The position numbers and the translations under genes are program-made. This document shows positions 1-8,135 of a DNA stretch of 48,020 nt, one piece after another. The notes under the pieces are model-generated. The model worked only from the letters and a program-made list of their open reading frames with translations, did not search any database and was not told the DNA's origin. The stretch's first letter is position 1, and each line of letters opens with the position of its first letter. The stretch comes from a virus, in IMG/VR virus record IMGVR_UViG_3300036853_000256, positions 1-48,020 of that record; one strand, given 5' to 3'.

Positions 1-11
1 GGGTATGGCAT
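1..11 (-). CDS. First codons of a head-tail adaptor-like gene, cut by the left end
   Basis: On the minus strand an ATG at 11 begins M-P-Y and runs off the left end. A purine-rich ACGGAG lies just upstream. The 24 bases at this end closely match 46723-46746, the start of the head-tail adaptor gene (MPYP...). This end therefore probably holds the start of a homologous adaptor that directly follows the accessory virion gene, without the glycosyltransferase cassette seen at the right end. Only three codons are visible. Confidence 0.4.
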
Positions 12-27
12 TGCCGTCGCTCCGTCC

Positions 28-1341
28 TCAGTACTCGTATCCGGCGATGAGCAGGTCGACGGTGGGCGCGTTGGTGACGTAGACGGAGTTCACGGTCGCG
101 CCGATTTGCAGCGTCCCGTCACCGAGGATCTCCAGACCCTCCGGCACCTCGATCGGAACAACCTGCTGCGCGCCGCCGGTCGCCGGAGTGGCCGCCCGGG
201 CGGACAGCACGATCGGCGTGCTCGCGGTGGTGACAGCTCCGGCCGTGTTGATCCGCACCGAGATGACCGACGTGGCCGCCGTGCCGGTCGCGTTGCCCAC
301 CTGGCTCGCCAGGATCGACGTGATCCGGAACCGCTTGCCCGAGGTCACGACGAAGCTCGCCGCGCTGGTCGTCGCCCCCGTCCCGGCTGAGCGGGTCAGC
401 GTCAGAGCCGTCTCCACGCCGGTAGCGCCCACAGCGAGACCCGTCCCGGACAGGCACACCGCCGTACGGCCGCTGTCTCTCAGATCCTGGGTTGCCAGAC
501 CGAACGCGCCCTGCCGGCCCACCGGCGTCACGTTGGCCTTGCGCCACGGGAACGACGAGTCGCTGATGAACTGGTTGTTGACTGACGAGTCACCGACGCC
601 GAAAAACGACGACTGGTATACGGCCGCCGGGGAGACCGTCGAGGCGCCGTTGACGACGAGCGCCAGGAACGGCAGGTTGCTGGTGTTCGGGTTCGGGTAG
701 GCGATGGAGCCCACCGCGATGTTGTCGATCTCGAAGTAGGCGCGGGAGGTCTTGAAGTAGATCTCGTAGCGGTGCAAGTTCGCGTCCAGCGGCTGCACCG
801 TCGACAACGAGATGGCCTGAGTCCTCACACCACCGGACCACACCACCCCGGAAAGAACACCGGTCGTGTCGATCCACTCGAAGCCGACGCCATCGGTGAT
901 CGGGGCGGCCACCGTCGGGGAACCGGCGGCGTTACCGACACCGAGCCAACGGTAGGCGCCCGTCTTCAGGGTCGGATCCACCTTGACCAGACCCAGGATC
1001 ACGTTGAACATGTTGCCGAGCAAGGGGAACGTAGCCTTGGACGTCAGCGAGGAAACCGCCAGCGCGGTCGTGCCCTGGTTCATCGTCAGCGTACCGGCGG
1101 TCGATGTCGGCGCCGTACCACCCGTGGTCCACCGGTCAACAGTGTCCAACGCCCCGTCGAAAGTCTCCGCGATCAGCGGCGACGCGTCCGACGCGGTCTT
1201 CAGATATCCGTCAGGCCGGAACAGGGCCACATTGTCCGACGCGCCATCGCCTACAACCACCACCGGGCGGTGCTCACCGAGGACAGTGGTCCGGGTATCG
1301 CGCGCCTTCGGGTCGTTCTCGTTGACGAAACTATCGGGCAT
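28..1341 (-). CDS. Large accessory virion protein (head fibre or decoration candidate)
   Basis: 437 residues, ATG start with AGGAG upstream. The protein is rich in Thr, Ser, Ala, Gly and Val, with alternating beta-type stretches and no membrane segment. Residues 55-245 resemble a concanavalin/LamG-like sandwich (Phe-Glu-Trp, Tyr-Glu-Ile-Tyr-Phe-Lys and Phe-Glu-Ile-Asp patterns). The C-terminal 130 residues form a second beta-rich domain ending in a Tyr-Glu-Tyr. It lies downstream of the major capsid gene in the late operon, where accessory head proteins often sit. The C-terminus is duplicated at the right end of the window (47831-48020) with about ten base differences. Function is inferred from position and composition only; an adsorption role is possible. 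Confidence 0.6.
   Translation of the reverse strand: MPDSFVNENDPKARDTRTTVLGEHRPVVVVGDGASDNVALFRPDGYLKTASDASPLIAETFDGALDTVDRWTTGGTAPTSTAGTLTMNQGTTALAVSSLTSKATFPLLGNMFNVILGLVKVDPTLKTGAYRWLGVGNAAGSPTVAAPITDGVGFEWIDTTGVLSGVVWSGGVRTQAISLSTVQPLDANLHRYEIYFKTSRAYFEIDNIAVGSIAYPNPNTSNLPFLALVVNGASTVSPAAVYQSSFFGVGDSSVNNQFISDSSFPWRKANVTPVGRQGAFGLATQDLRDSGRTAVCLSGTGLAVGATGVETALTLTRSAGTGATTSAASFVVTSGKRFRITSILASQVGNATGTAATSVISVRINTAGAVTTASTPIVLSARAATPATGGAQQVVPIEVPEGLEILGDGTLQIGATVNSVYVTNAPTVDLLIAGYEY
92..217. repeat. Left copy of 126-bp terminal identity
   Basis: These bases are identical to 47895-48020, the last 126 bases of the window. Both copies lie in the same reading frame of the same C-terminal coding region, at a constant offset of 47803. 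To the left of position 92 the two copies differ at roughly one base in six, so the identity stops sharply. This is the pattern of an assembly closing on a shared k-mer rather than a packaged terminal repeat. Confidence 0.85.
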
Positions 1342-1365
1342 GGCGACTCCTGACCTGTTGTGCCC

Positions 1366-1686
1366 TTACGCCCTCGACTGCAAGAAGATCTTCGAGGTCG
1401 TGGCGTTGCTTACGGTCTGCACCGTTCGCCACCGAATGAACGGCGACACCACCGTGATCGGGGTAAGACTTGTCGGCGCCGCATACGCGGCGGTCAGGTC
1501 CGTGTCCAGCGTCGAGCCGTCGAAACTGCCCTCGAGCGAATGCACCGACGTGCCGCCCGCGAAAAGGAACCACGGCAGCACGATCGTGAACCCGGTCGTA
1601 TCCAGCCACGGAGATACCAGCGGTGACGCGGCGGTCGTCAGCGGCGTCAGGTACTGCCAGATCTTGTAGCCGGGCAGAGTCGCCAT
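1366..1686 (-). CDS. Small virion-associated protein, unknown
   Basis: 106 residues beginning MATLPGYKIWQYL. The start overlaps the stop of the upstream 65-residue gene as TGATG, which fixes it at 1686. The protein is beta-rich (alternating Thr/Val/Ser, Trp-Leu-Asp-Thr-Thr-Gly, Phe-Ile-Arg-Trp-Arg-Thr-Val) with a short aromatic stretch but no convincing membrane helix. It sits between the capsid gene and the large accessory virion protein, so a minor head or decoration role is inferred. Family not recognised. Confidence 0.65.
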   Translation of the reverse strand: MATLPGYKIWQYLTPLTTAASPLVSPWLDTTGFTIVLPWFLFAGGTSVHSLEGSFDGSTLDTDLTAAYAAPTSLTPITVVSPFIRWRTVQTVSNATTSKIFLQSRA

Positions 1687-1883
1687 CAGGACGCCTTCGG
1701 CCTGCCCAGGCCGCCACGCTTCGCGGGCGGCGGCTCGGGCACCTCGTCCAGGGCGAGGTCCTCGAACTGCAGCGGCGCGCCCAGCGCGTGCGGGTGATTG
1801 TCGGGCAGCACCTTGCCCTTGGGCACGAACGTCTCGCCCCCCTCGCCGTCGGCGATGAAAAACGACTCGATGGCCTGCTTCAT
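1686..1883 (-). CDS. Small acidic protein downstream of capsid
   Basis: 65 residues, MKQAIESFFIADGEGG..., acidic with a proline-rich and basic C-terminus (EPPPAKRGG). It is the first gene after the capsid gene and the hairpin at 1931-1960, and is joined to the next gene by a TGATG overlap. No recognised domain. The position suggests a small head accessory protein, but nothing in the sequence proves it. Confidence 0.6.
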   Translation of the reverse strand: MKQAIESFFIADGEGGETFVPKGKVLPDNHPHALGAPLQFEDLALDEVPEPPPAKRGGLGRPKAS

Positions 1884-1930
1884 GCCGCGGCCTTCCTCTC
1901 AATGAGAAGTGATGCGATTCCTGGAATGGA

Positions 1931-1960
1931 AATGCCCGACACGCAGAAGTGTCGGGCATT
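1931..1960 (-). terminator. Stem-loop after the major capsid gene
   Basis: A perfect 12-bp inverted repeat (AATGCCCGACAC, six-base loop, GTGTCGGGCATT) lies 17 bases beyond the capsid stop codon, followed on the minus strand by a short TTTCC run. Such hairpins commonly end or attenuate transcripts after phage capsid genes, raising capsid expression relative to downstream genes. The weak T-run suggests partial termination. Confidence 0.75.
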
Positions 1961-1977
1961 TCCCATGCATTCTGGAG

Positions 1978-3345
1978 TCAGGCTCCCTTGAGCACCCGGA
2001 AGGCGTTCGGCGTGGACACTCCGGCACCCACGCGCCAGAACATATACCATCCTGCTTGCCCATTGGGAAGAATGCCGCCCGTGCCCTTGACCATCGGCTC
2101 GTACATGAGGCTAACGCCCACGCGGTCGACGATGTAGTAGTTGCTGAAGTCGCCGAACACGGCCATCAGCGAACCGACGGCCGGAGCGCCGCCGAACATG
2201 GTGGTCGACTCGTAGATCGGCGCGCCGAGCAGCGTCTCCGGCTGGCCCTTGCCGAGGTTCGTCCAGAAGCTCGCACCACCGGCAGTGTCGAACTGCCGGG
2301 TGCGGTTGATGTAGGCCACGTTCATCGCCCACGCCACCGACGGGGAAGTACGGAAGCGGGCCGGCAGCGCGGCCTGGATGCCGTACACGTCGGCCAAGGC
2401 GTACACCAGCGTGGTGGCCGTGGTGTACACGGTCGTCGCGCCGGTGATGATGCCGGTCGGGGTGGTCGTGCCCGGGCCGGTCGCGAACGCCGCCTCCTCG
2501 AGACGGTCCTTCGCGTCGCCGAGCAGCACCGGCAGCTGGTTGGCGAAGTCGGTGTCGGCCAGCACCTCGTACGAGCCGAACACCCACGCCGCGGCCTTCT
2601 GCGGGGTGATCTGGATGTTGCCGACCGTCGGCGTGTTGTCGGTGACGATCGTCGCCTCAGCGAGCCACGCCGCGTTGACGCCGGCGGAGGTGACGCCGTT
2701 CCAGGTGTTCGAGGTGGTCTGCTTGATGTTGGAGATCCGCCGCCACGGGTTCGCCGAGGCGGAGTTGGTCAGCACGATCGTCGGGTCCAGGACGAACGGG
2801 AGCATGTAGCCGCCGTTCGCGAGGGTCAGTGACAGCGCCGCACGCGAGGCCTGGCCCTCCGGGTCCTCGACGTACGCCTGGAACGCCTTCTGGTACTCGT
2901 CGGAGCCGGTCAGCAGCAGGTGCCGGGCGATGCCCGGGTCCTGCTGGACCTTGACCGTCGCGGCCTCGGCGAAGTCGCTGTTCATCTGGCCGACCCGGTT
3001 GCAGCGCTCGATGGCGGTCTGCGCGCGGGCGATCATGTCAGCGCGGTGGATCATCTTCGAGCGGACCGCGTCCAGGTCCTGGAACGGGTCCATGTCGCGG
3101 CTGACGACCAGGTCGGGCGTGGTCTTCTCGACCTTCCGCTCGTCCTTGGCCGCGTAACGGACGGCGTCGAGGCGTTCCATCCGGGCGGCGAGCGGCTTGC
3201 GCTGCTCCTCCAGCTCGTCCCACTCGGTGAGCAGGGTATCGGTGTAGGCCTCGTCCTCGTCGGTGCGGTCTTCCTTCTTCTCGATCTCAAGCAGTTCGGC
3301 TCGGACGGCCGTCTGCCGGTCGAGGATGTCCTGCAGCTTCATCAT
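1978..3345 (-). CDS. Major capsid protein, HK97 fold
   Basis: 455 residues, the shell subunit of the icosahedral head. Residues 1-75 are a charged coiled coil (ELLEIEKKEDRTDEDE, EWDELEEQ), the usual N-terminal delta/scaffold domain cleaved during maturation. The rest is a typical HK97-type core: AALSLTLANGGYMLPF, a WNGVTSAGVNAAWLAE E-loop-like stretch, an ITPQKAAAWVFGSYEVL spine region, and a C-terminal segment with FGDFSNYYIVDR. Start at 3345 with GAGAGG upstream; it overlaps the protease gene by 59 bases. A hairpin terminator follows. Assignment is firm from motif pattern and from the protease and portal upstream. Confidence 0.95.
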   Translation of the reverse strand: MMKLQDILDRQTAVRAELLEIEKKEDRTDEDEAYTDTLLTEWDELEEQRKPLAARMERLDAVRYAAKDERKVEKTTPDLVVSRDMDPFQDLDAVRSKMIHRADMIARAQTAIERCNRVGQMNSDFAEAATVKVQQDPGIARHLLLTGSDEYQKAFQAYVEDPEGQASRAALSLTLANGGYMLPFVLDPTIVLTNSASANPWRRISNIKQTTSNTWNGVTSAGVNAAWLAEATIVTDNTPTVGNIQITPQKAAAWVFGSYEVLADTDFANQLPVLLGDAKDRLEEAAFATGPGTTTPTGIITGATTVYTTATTLVYALADVYGIQAALPARFRTSPSVAWAMNVAYINRTRQFDTAGGASFWTNLGKGQPETLLGAPIYESTTMFGGAPAVGSLMAVFGDFSNYYIVDRVGVSLMYEPMVKGTGGILPNGQAGWYMFWRVGAGVSTPNAFRVLKGA

Positions 3346-4405
3346 CGCTGCGCATTCCTCTCGCGGTGAGCGCCACCTGGAGGCGGCGCGCGAACGGTGA
3401 CTGCCGAACCGAGTGCTCGATGAGCGGCTCTACGGCGACGGCCTCCGAGTTGTCGGAGGTGTCGCTGTCTGCCGGCTCCCCGTCGGGAGTGGCGGACAGA
3501 AGCGGAAGGAGGCGCATCGCCTCTTCGGGGGTGTAGCCGTGGGCGGCGAGCAGCCGGGCGAAGTCGGCCCGCACGCCGAGCACGCCCGCAGTCTCGTAGG
3601 CGGGCTCCGGCGTCGGGCCGTACTCCTGCAGGCCGAGTTCGTGACGGCGCACGACGGGCAGGGTGCCGTTGCGGCTCGCCCGGAAGCCGCCCGCCGGCGG
3701 CCGGTTCGGGTCGGAGCGGATCAGCCGGCCGGTGAAGCTGTAGCCCTTCACTGCCCCGGCGCGCACCAGCTCCAGCGCGTGGTCGCCTTCAGGGGTTTCC
3801 ATGTAGTGGTCGGTCGCGACCACGCCACGGGACTCCACGACCAGGTTGCGGGTAACCGCGACCGGGGTGCTCCAGCGCTCGCTGGGCGTCCCGTACGGCG
3901 TCATCGCGTGGTTGTAGTAGACCGACGTCTTCCAGCCGGTCCGGGAGCCTTGGGGCCGGGCATCGGAGATCGCCTTGTTGAACGCCGACCGGTCGATGGT
4001 CTCCTTGTAGTGACCCTGACCGTCGCGGATCTCCGCCTCGGTGTCGAACACCGCCAGATACGCCTCGACGGTGCGACCGGCCTTGACGGAGATGTCTTCC
4101 AGCGGCACGGTCCGATGGATGATGCCGGCGGTCAGAAACAGCGCCGGGTCGGCGATCGGGTCGGCGGAGCGGGATGCGGACTCGAAAGTGATGCCGTACT
4201 TCTTTCCGGCCGCCATGATCCGTCCCTTGATGTTCGACAACTGCTCGGCGGTGTACTTAGCGGCGTTACCGGCCTGGTTGATGTACGACCACGCCGCGCG
4301 GCAGTGCTCCTCGCTGTCCAGCGGGTAGCGCTTCTTGTTGTCCGCCTGGTAGCCCGGGTCCGCGTAGGTGACGTCGCCGTAGGGCTTCTCGGTGCTGGCC
4401 GCCAT
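3287..4405 (-). CDS. Prohead maturation protease (serine, U35-like)
   Basis: 372 residues. The protease domain spans about residues 95-260: His166 in SVYYNHAMTPYG and Ser223 in AVKGYSFTG are the expected catalytic His and Ser of HK97-type prohead proteases. The first 75 residues form an extra N-terminal domain (DVTYADPGYQADNKKRYPLD... NIKGRIMAAGKKYGI) of a kind seen on some actinophage proteases. The C-terminal third is acidic and probably disordered. It should cleave the capsid delta domain before DNA packaging. The gene begins 12 bases after the portal stop and overlaps the capsid gene. Confidence 0.9.
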   Translation of the reverse strand: MAASTEKPYGDVTYADPGYQADNKKRYPLDSEEHCRAAWSYINQAGNAAKYTAEQLSNIKGRIMAAGKKYGITFESASRSADPIADPALFLTAGIIHRTVPLEDISVKAGRTVEAYLAVFDTEAEIRDGQGHYKETIDRSAFNKAISDARPQGSRTGWKTSVYYNHAMTPYGTPSERWSTPVAVTRNLVVESRGVVATDHYMETPEGDHALELVRAGAVKGYSFTGRLIRSDPNRPPAGGFRASRNGTLPVVRRHELGLQEYGPTPEPAYETAGVLGVRADFARLLAAHGYTPEEAMRLLPLLSATPDGEPADSDTSDNSEAVAVEPLIEHSVRQSPFARRLQVALTARGMRSDDEAAGHPRPADGRPSRTA

Positions 4406-4417
4406 CAGGTCGCCTTC

Positions 4418-5800
4418 CTACGTGCCCGCAGGCGCGGGAATGCTGGGCTTGTTGCCGTTGACCGCGGGCGGGGGCTGTCCGCCGGACTGCTGCAGCTGCA
4501 CGGACACCCAGTTCGGGTCTTCCTCGAGCAGCGTCATGTCCTGGGCGACCACCGCGGCGATCGCCGAGGCGCGGGTGAAACCGCCGGTCGCCAGCGACAC
4601 GATGGTCGAGCCCTGCTGCTGCTGGATGTTCGCCGCGTCGGACTGGTCCTCGCGCAGGAACGGGATGTCGCGGGTATCGACCACCAGCTGCGCGCCAGGC
4701 GGGGGCGGCACGAGCGTGGCCAGCGAGCCCGCCACATTGCGCCACAGCGTCGACAGGGTGCCCTCGGCGAACTGGCGGCGCGCGGCCCCGAAGTTGCCCG
4801 CGTTCAGGCTCGAGCCCTGCAGCCCTTCCGACAGTCCGACGATGACCGGGTGCACGCCGGCAGCCGCGGCGATCCGGGTCTCACCGGCGCCCTGGGTTAC
4901 CTTGAAGTCGAGCTGACGCATGTCCGCGCCGACCGTGGTCACGTCGGCGCCGCCGCCGAGGTACAGCGTCTTGTAGGCGTTCTGCGCGCCCTGGTGGGCG
5001 TTGTTCATCTTCTTCATGAACCGCTCGAACGTCTCTTCCTTCATGTCCTTGAAGGAGACGACCGTCTGCAGGGTGGCGCCGTTCTGGAAGAACGCCAGCT
5101 TGTGCAGGCTCGCTGCGCTGTCGGCTTCGAGCTCACGCACGATCGGGGAGATCCACGACATGCCGCGGTAGTGGGCGAGCGGGTCCGGGGTCGGCGCGAA
5201 GTGCGCGACCTCGTCCGGGAGCAGGTAGATCGGGTCCTTGCCGGACAGCGCCCCGCCGGGCCAATAGCCGTAGCCGAGCAGCTCGGCGTCGAGGTCGTCG
5301 GGCAGGATGTCCGGGTCGTCCATCGAGCCCATGACGATCGTCACCCAGTCCGGCCGCATCCTGCGCAGGTGGCCGTTGCGTTCCGTCCAGAACGCGTTGC
5401 CGGCCAGGTCCGCGTCCTGCAGCAGCCGGGTCAGCAGATCCTGGGTGGTGCCGTTCGGCCACGGCCGTTCGAGCAACCCCAGGGACTGATTGCCGAACAT
5501 GTCGCCCGGGCGGCCGTTGCGCAGCTGCTGATACTGGAACCGGCCCTCGGAGAAGACTGACAGCCGGGCCCGCATGCAGGCGAAGACGATGCCGTTGCGC
5601 TTGTACGCGCCCTCCACCATCCCGGTGAAGTTGGTCTCCATCCGCTCCGTGCGTCCGCCGGAGAAACCGCCCGGGACGCCGGAGTAGGTGTTGCCGCCGT
5701 ACGACCACGTGAAGTCGAGCGGGTCCTGCGCGGCGAAGTCGACACCCTCATAACGTCGGATCGAAGACGCGCTTCGGCGGATCGACTGGAGGAGGTTCAA
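4418..5800 (-). CDS. Portal protein
   Basis: 460 residues from a TTG start at 5800 (LNLLQSIRRSASSIRRYEG), preceded by a strong GGGAGGGA. The open frame extends 25 codons further upstream, but that part is Pro/Ser/Cys-rich, lacks such a ribosome site and reads into the membrane-protein gene. Portal-type features are a conserved start of the stem region (NGIVFACMRARLSVFSE), the FWTERNG and GYGYW strands, a DEVAHFAP motif, a long helical stretch around residues 235-290, and QGAGETRIAAAAGVHPVIVGLSEGLQG. As the dodecameric ring at one head vertex it docks the terminase and later the connectors. Overlaps the upstream membrane gene by 53 bases. Confidence 0.92.
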   Translation of the reverse strand: MNLLQSIRRSASSIRRYEGVDFAAQDPLDFTWSYGGNTYSGVPGGFSGGRTERMETNFTGMVEGAYKRNGIVFACMRARLSVFSEGRFQYQQLRNGRPGDMFGNQSLGLLERPWPNGTTQDLLTRLLQDADLAGNAFWTERNGHLRRMRPDWVTIVMGSMDDPDILPDDLDAELLGYGYWPGGALSGKDPIYLLPDEVAHFAPTPDPLAHYRGMSWISPIVRELEADSAASLHKLAFFQNGATLQTVVSFKDMKEETFERFMKKMNNAHQGAQNAYKTLYLGGGADVTTVGADMRQLDFKVTQGAGETRIAAAAGVHPVIVGLSEGLQGSSLNAGNFGAARRQFAEGTLSTLWRNVAGSLATLVPPPPGAQLVVDTRDIPFLREDQSDAANIQQQQGSTIVSLATGGFTRASAIAAVVAQDMTLLEEDPNWVSVQLQQSGGQPPPAVNGNKPSIPAPAGT

Positions 5801-5969
5801 CCGGAGTCCCTCCCTCGACGTCGTAGAGCAGCAGGAAGGACAGGGCGGTGATAGCGCCGGCGACGACCAGGGCAAGCCCGAGGCCGCGGGTCAGGTAGAT
5901 GCCGGCGACGAAAGCGACCAGGCCGGCGACATAGCCGAAGCGGGCGATGGTGGCGCGGCTCGCGCGCAT
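5748..5969 (-). CDS. Small two-helix membrane protein between terminase and portal
   Basis: 73 residues with two hydrophobic helices (about residues 10-28 and 32-48) joined by a tight TRGLG turn, then a short acidic proline-rich tail. The ATG overlaps the upstream stop codon and the 3' end overlaps the portal gene by 53 bases. Its place in the packaging/head operon is conserved in style with other actinophages, but the role is unknown; an inner-membrane assembly or exclusion function is possible. Confidence 0.65.
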   Translation of the reverse strand: MRASRATIARFGYVAGLVAFVAGIYLTRGLGLALVVAGAITALSFLLLYDVEGGTPVEPPPVDPPKRVFDPTL

Positions 5970-6220
5970 CAGTCGACCGGATCGCAGACGAGCCAGCCGC
6001 CCTCAGGCCCCTGCTCGACACCGCGCGGCCGGTAGACGACCACCTGCTGACGGCCGTCGTCCTCAACACCCCGGAAGATGACCAGGCCGTCGCGGATCTC
6101 CAGCCACTCCGGATCGGCTTGCGCGAGCAGCCCGAACGAGATCTTCAGCAGGCCGGGCGTGACCGACAGGCACACGGTGCCGTCGGCCCGCTTCACAGCG
6201 GTGACATCGCCGTCGGTCAT
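5969..6220 (-). CDS. Small hypothetical head-operon protein
   Basis: 83 residues, MTDGDVTAVKRADGTVCLSV..., predicted mostly beta with a hydrophobic stretch (LLKISFGLLAQ) too polar to span a membrane. Start and stop overlap neighbouring genes by one to a few bases, which supports translation as part of the terminase-portal operon. No family recognised. Confidence 0.6.
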   Translation of the reverse strand: MTDGDVTAVKRADGTVCLSVTPGLLKISFGLLAQADPEWLEIRDGLVIFRGVEDDGRQQVVVYRPRGVEQGPEGGWLVCDPVD

Positions 6221-6531
6221 CAGCGGATCCGTTCGGCCGGAAGCTGGAGCGATATTGATGGCGGCACATAGCCGTGCGCCATCTCCGCCGGCATATAGCC
6301 AGACGCTGGTCCGTAAGGCAGTGCAATCTCGCGAGCGAACCGGACCGTCGGCTTGTCGACGAGCTCAAGCTGGCCGTTGAGCCACGTCACGTCGTCGTCG
6401 GTGAGCCGCTGGTCGAGCGCCACTCTTGGCGGTCGCCAAGACGCGGCGAAGCCTGCGCCCCATGCCAGCATCAGCCGACCGCCGCGCTTCCGACGAGCTT
6501 GGGTGCCTTCAACATCAGACTCGTCTCCCAT
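6220..6531 (-). CDS. Hypothetical protein after terminase large subunit
   Basis: 103 residues starting MGDESDVEGTQARRKRGG; the ATG overlaps the TerL stop as TGATG. A basic N-terminus is followed by a mixed domain containing LTDDDVTWLNGQLELVDKPTV. An internal Met at residue 21 is an alternative start. The upstream overlap favours 6531. Not recognised; location suggests a packaging-operon accessory protein. Confidence 0.65.
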   Translation of the reverse strand: MGDESDVEGTQARRKRGGRLMLAWGAGFAASWRPPRVALDQRLTDDDVTWLNGQLELVDKPTVRFAREIALPYGPASGYMPAEMAHGYVPPSISLQLPAERIR

Positions 6532-8135
6532 CAGGCGAAATACGCCCACGGTTCGATGTCGGGCTCCTCGGGCACGTCGTTGAGCACCCACACGCCCATG
6601 CACAAGGTGATCGCCGCGTCGATGTGCCGCTTGCTCTTGCCCTTCGACAGGGTGAAGCCGCGGTCCTGCTCCCGCTTCACCGCCGCCTTCACGTGCGCGC
6701 CGAGCTCCATGTCGCCGTCGTGCACGATGCGGCCCTCGACGATCAGGTCGAACGCCAGCCCGCACGCCGGGGCCATGCGCTGCGGCGACTGGTCGAACTG
6801 GATCGTCAGGATGCCCTCGTCCTCGAGCATCCGGCCGGGCAGCTCGAAGAACCGCGGGTCGTAGACGACGCCCCGGAACGCGGTCCCGCGAGCCAGCGAC
6901 CGGATGTAGGTGAACACGTCGAGGTGATCGATCGGTCCCGACTCGGCCCGCCAGATCCGCGAGGTGATCGCGTACCGGTCGTCCGGCAGGTGCTCGATGA
7001 GGCTGACCGCCACGGAGTCGTGCTTGAGCGCCATGTCGACAACGACCACGAACGGGTTGTCCGGGCTGGAGGTCCATTCGCCCTCGCAGGCGCCCCACGC
7101 GCCCGGGTGGTCGGCCAGCCAGGATTCCTCGGCGACGTCCACCCAGCGGTTGGCGTAGTAGCGCAGCCACTCGTGACGCTGCACGCCCGGCTTGCCCCAC
7201 TCGTTGACCCGGTCCCGCACCGACCACAGCACACCGGCCGCCCCGGACGCCGCCTGCACGGCGACCTCCCGGTCGGCGGGCACGTCGTAGTTCAGATCGT
7301 CGGGTGCCTCATGCCAATCGAACAGGAACCGCGGGGCGAGCGACGGATCCCGTTCGGCCTTCTTGCCGAGCTTGTACATCGCGCCGAGCAGGGACTGGTC
7401 CACGTCGAAACCCGCCGTCGACAGGTTGAGCCGGCGACCGGCGCCGCGGGGGGTGCGCCGCTTCTTCGTGGACTTGCCGATGACGGTGTGCACGCGGGCC
7501 TTGCGCGAGCCTTCCTCGCCCCACTCGTGCAGCTCGTCGGCGACGAACAGCGACGGCAGGCCGCCCTCGTTCGTACCGGCGACCGCAGCGACCCGGTAGA
7601 CCCGGCCCGGACGCCCGTCCGCGAACTTGATCTCGGTGTCGTAGACCTCGAAGTAGCCGCACAGCGGCGACTCCTTCACGGCCTGGTCCCGGCCGCCGCA
7701 CATCGTGGCGAGCGCCGTGAACAACAGATTGGCCTGCTCGAACGAGGCCGCGCCGATCGGGATGTTCGGCGACGGCACAGCGATCTGATCAGGCCCCGCG
7801 AACTCCACCAGCGCCAGCGCGGCGATGAACTGAGTCTTCCCGTCGCCGGTCGCCGCGCCGCGCAGGCCCTCGTCGTAATGCCACTCCTGGCAGCGGGGGC
7901 AGTACTCGAACCAGCGCCATGCGAACGCCTGCTGATCCGGGCGCAGGACGATCAGCTTGCCGTACCAGTCGCCCTCGCCGCAGATGCAGTTGTCCTGAAT
8001 CCAGTCGACGGCGATGGCGCCGTGCGACGGCCACAGCTCGCCGGCGGCCGGCTTCCACCCGCAGGCCTGGCAGCCGGGGTCAGGCTTGGGCTTCGATGAT
8101 CCGTGGGTCGGCGTGGGGGCCGTTGCGGTCGACAT
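6531..8135 (-). CDS. terL: Terminase large subunit
   Basis: 534 residues from the ATG at 8135, with GGGGGTGG upstream; a GTG at 8144 is the alternative. It is the packaging motor ATPase and headful or cos nuclease. Visible motifs are a Walker A-type GAATGDGKTQF near residue 97, Walker B SLFVADELHEW near 208, and RNaseH-like nuclease acidic positions VVVVDMALKHDS, YDPRFFELP and HIDAAI in the C-terminal half. The first 90 residues carry three Cys pairs (CQACG, CICG, CPRC), an uncommon zinc-binding-like N-terminus. It overlaps the small terminase gene by 56 bases. Confidence 0.93.
   Translation of the reverse strand: MSTATAPTPTHGSSKPKPDPGCQACGWKPAAGELWPSHGAIAVDWIQDNCICGEGDWYGKLIVLRPDQQAFAWRWFEYCPRCQEWHYDEGLRGAATGDGKTQFIAALALVEFAGPDQIAVPSPNIPIGAASFEQANLLFTALATMCGGRDQAVKESPLCGYFEVYDTEIKFADGRPGRVYRVAAVAGTNEGGLPSLFVADELHEWGEEGSRKARVHTVIGKSTKKRRTPRGAGRRLNLSTAGFDVDQSLLGAMYKLGKKAERDPSLAPRFLFDWHEAPDDLNYDVPADREVAVQAASGAAGVLWSVRDRVNEWGKPGVQRHEWLRYYANRWVDVAEESWLADHPGAWGACEGEWTSSPDNPFVVVVDMALKHDSVAVSLIEHLPDDRYAITSRIWRAESGPIDHLDVFTYIRSLARGTAFRGVVYDPRFFELPGRMLEDEGILTIQFDQSPQRMAPACGLAFDLIVEGRIVHDGDMELGAHVKAAVKREQDRGFTLSKGKSKRHIDAAITLCMGVWVLNDVPEEPDIEPWAYFA

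Noticed and set aside
92-217. True packaged direct terminal repeat
   Set aside because: The copies diverge to the left of 92 and lie in mid-gene; a packaged terminal repeat would be bounded by the physical ends and both copies would continue into the correct neighbours.
3413-5560. A 715-codon open frame on the plus strand
   Set aside because: It lies entirely opposite the protease and portal genes, is Arg/Gly/Val/His/Leu-rich with no domain, and is the usual shadow produced by GC-rich third codon positions.
6426-8099. A 557-codon plus-strand open frame opposite the large terminase
   Set aside because: Composition is typical antisense shadow and TerL motifs on the other strand are unequivocal.
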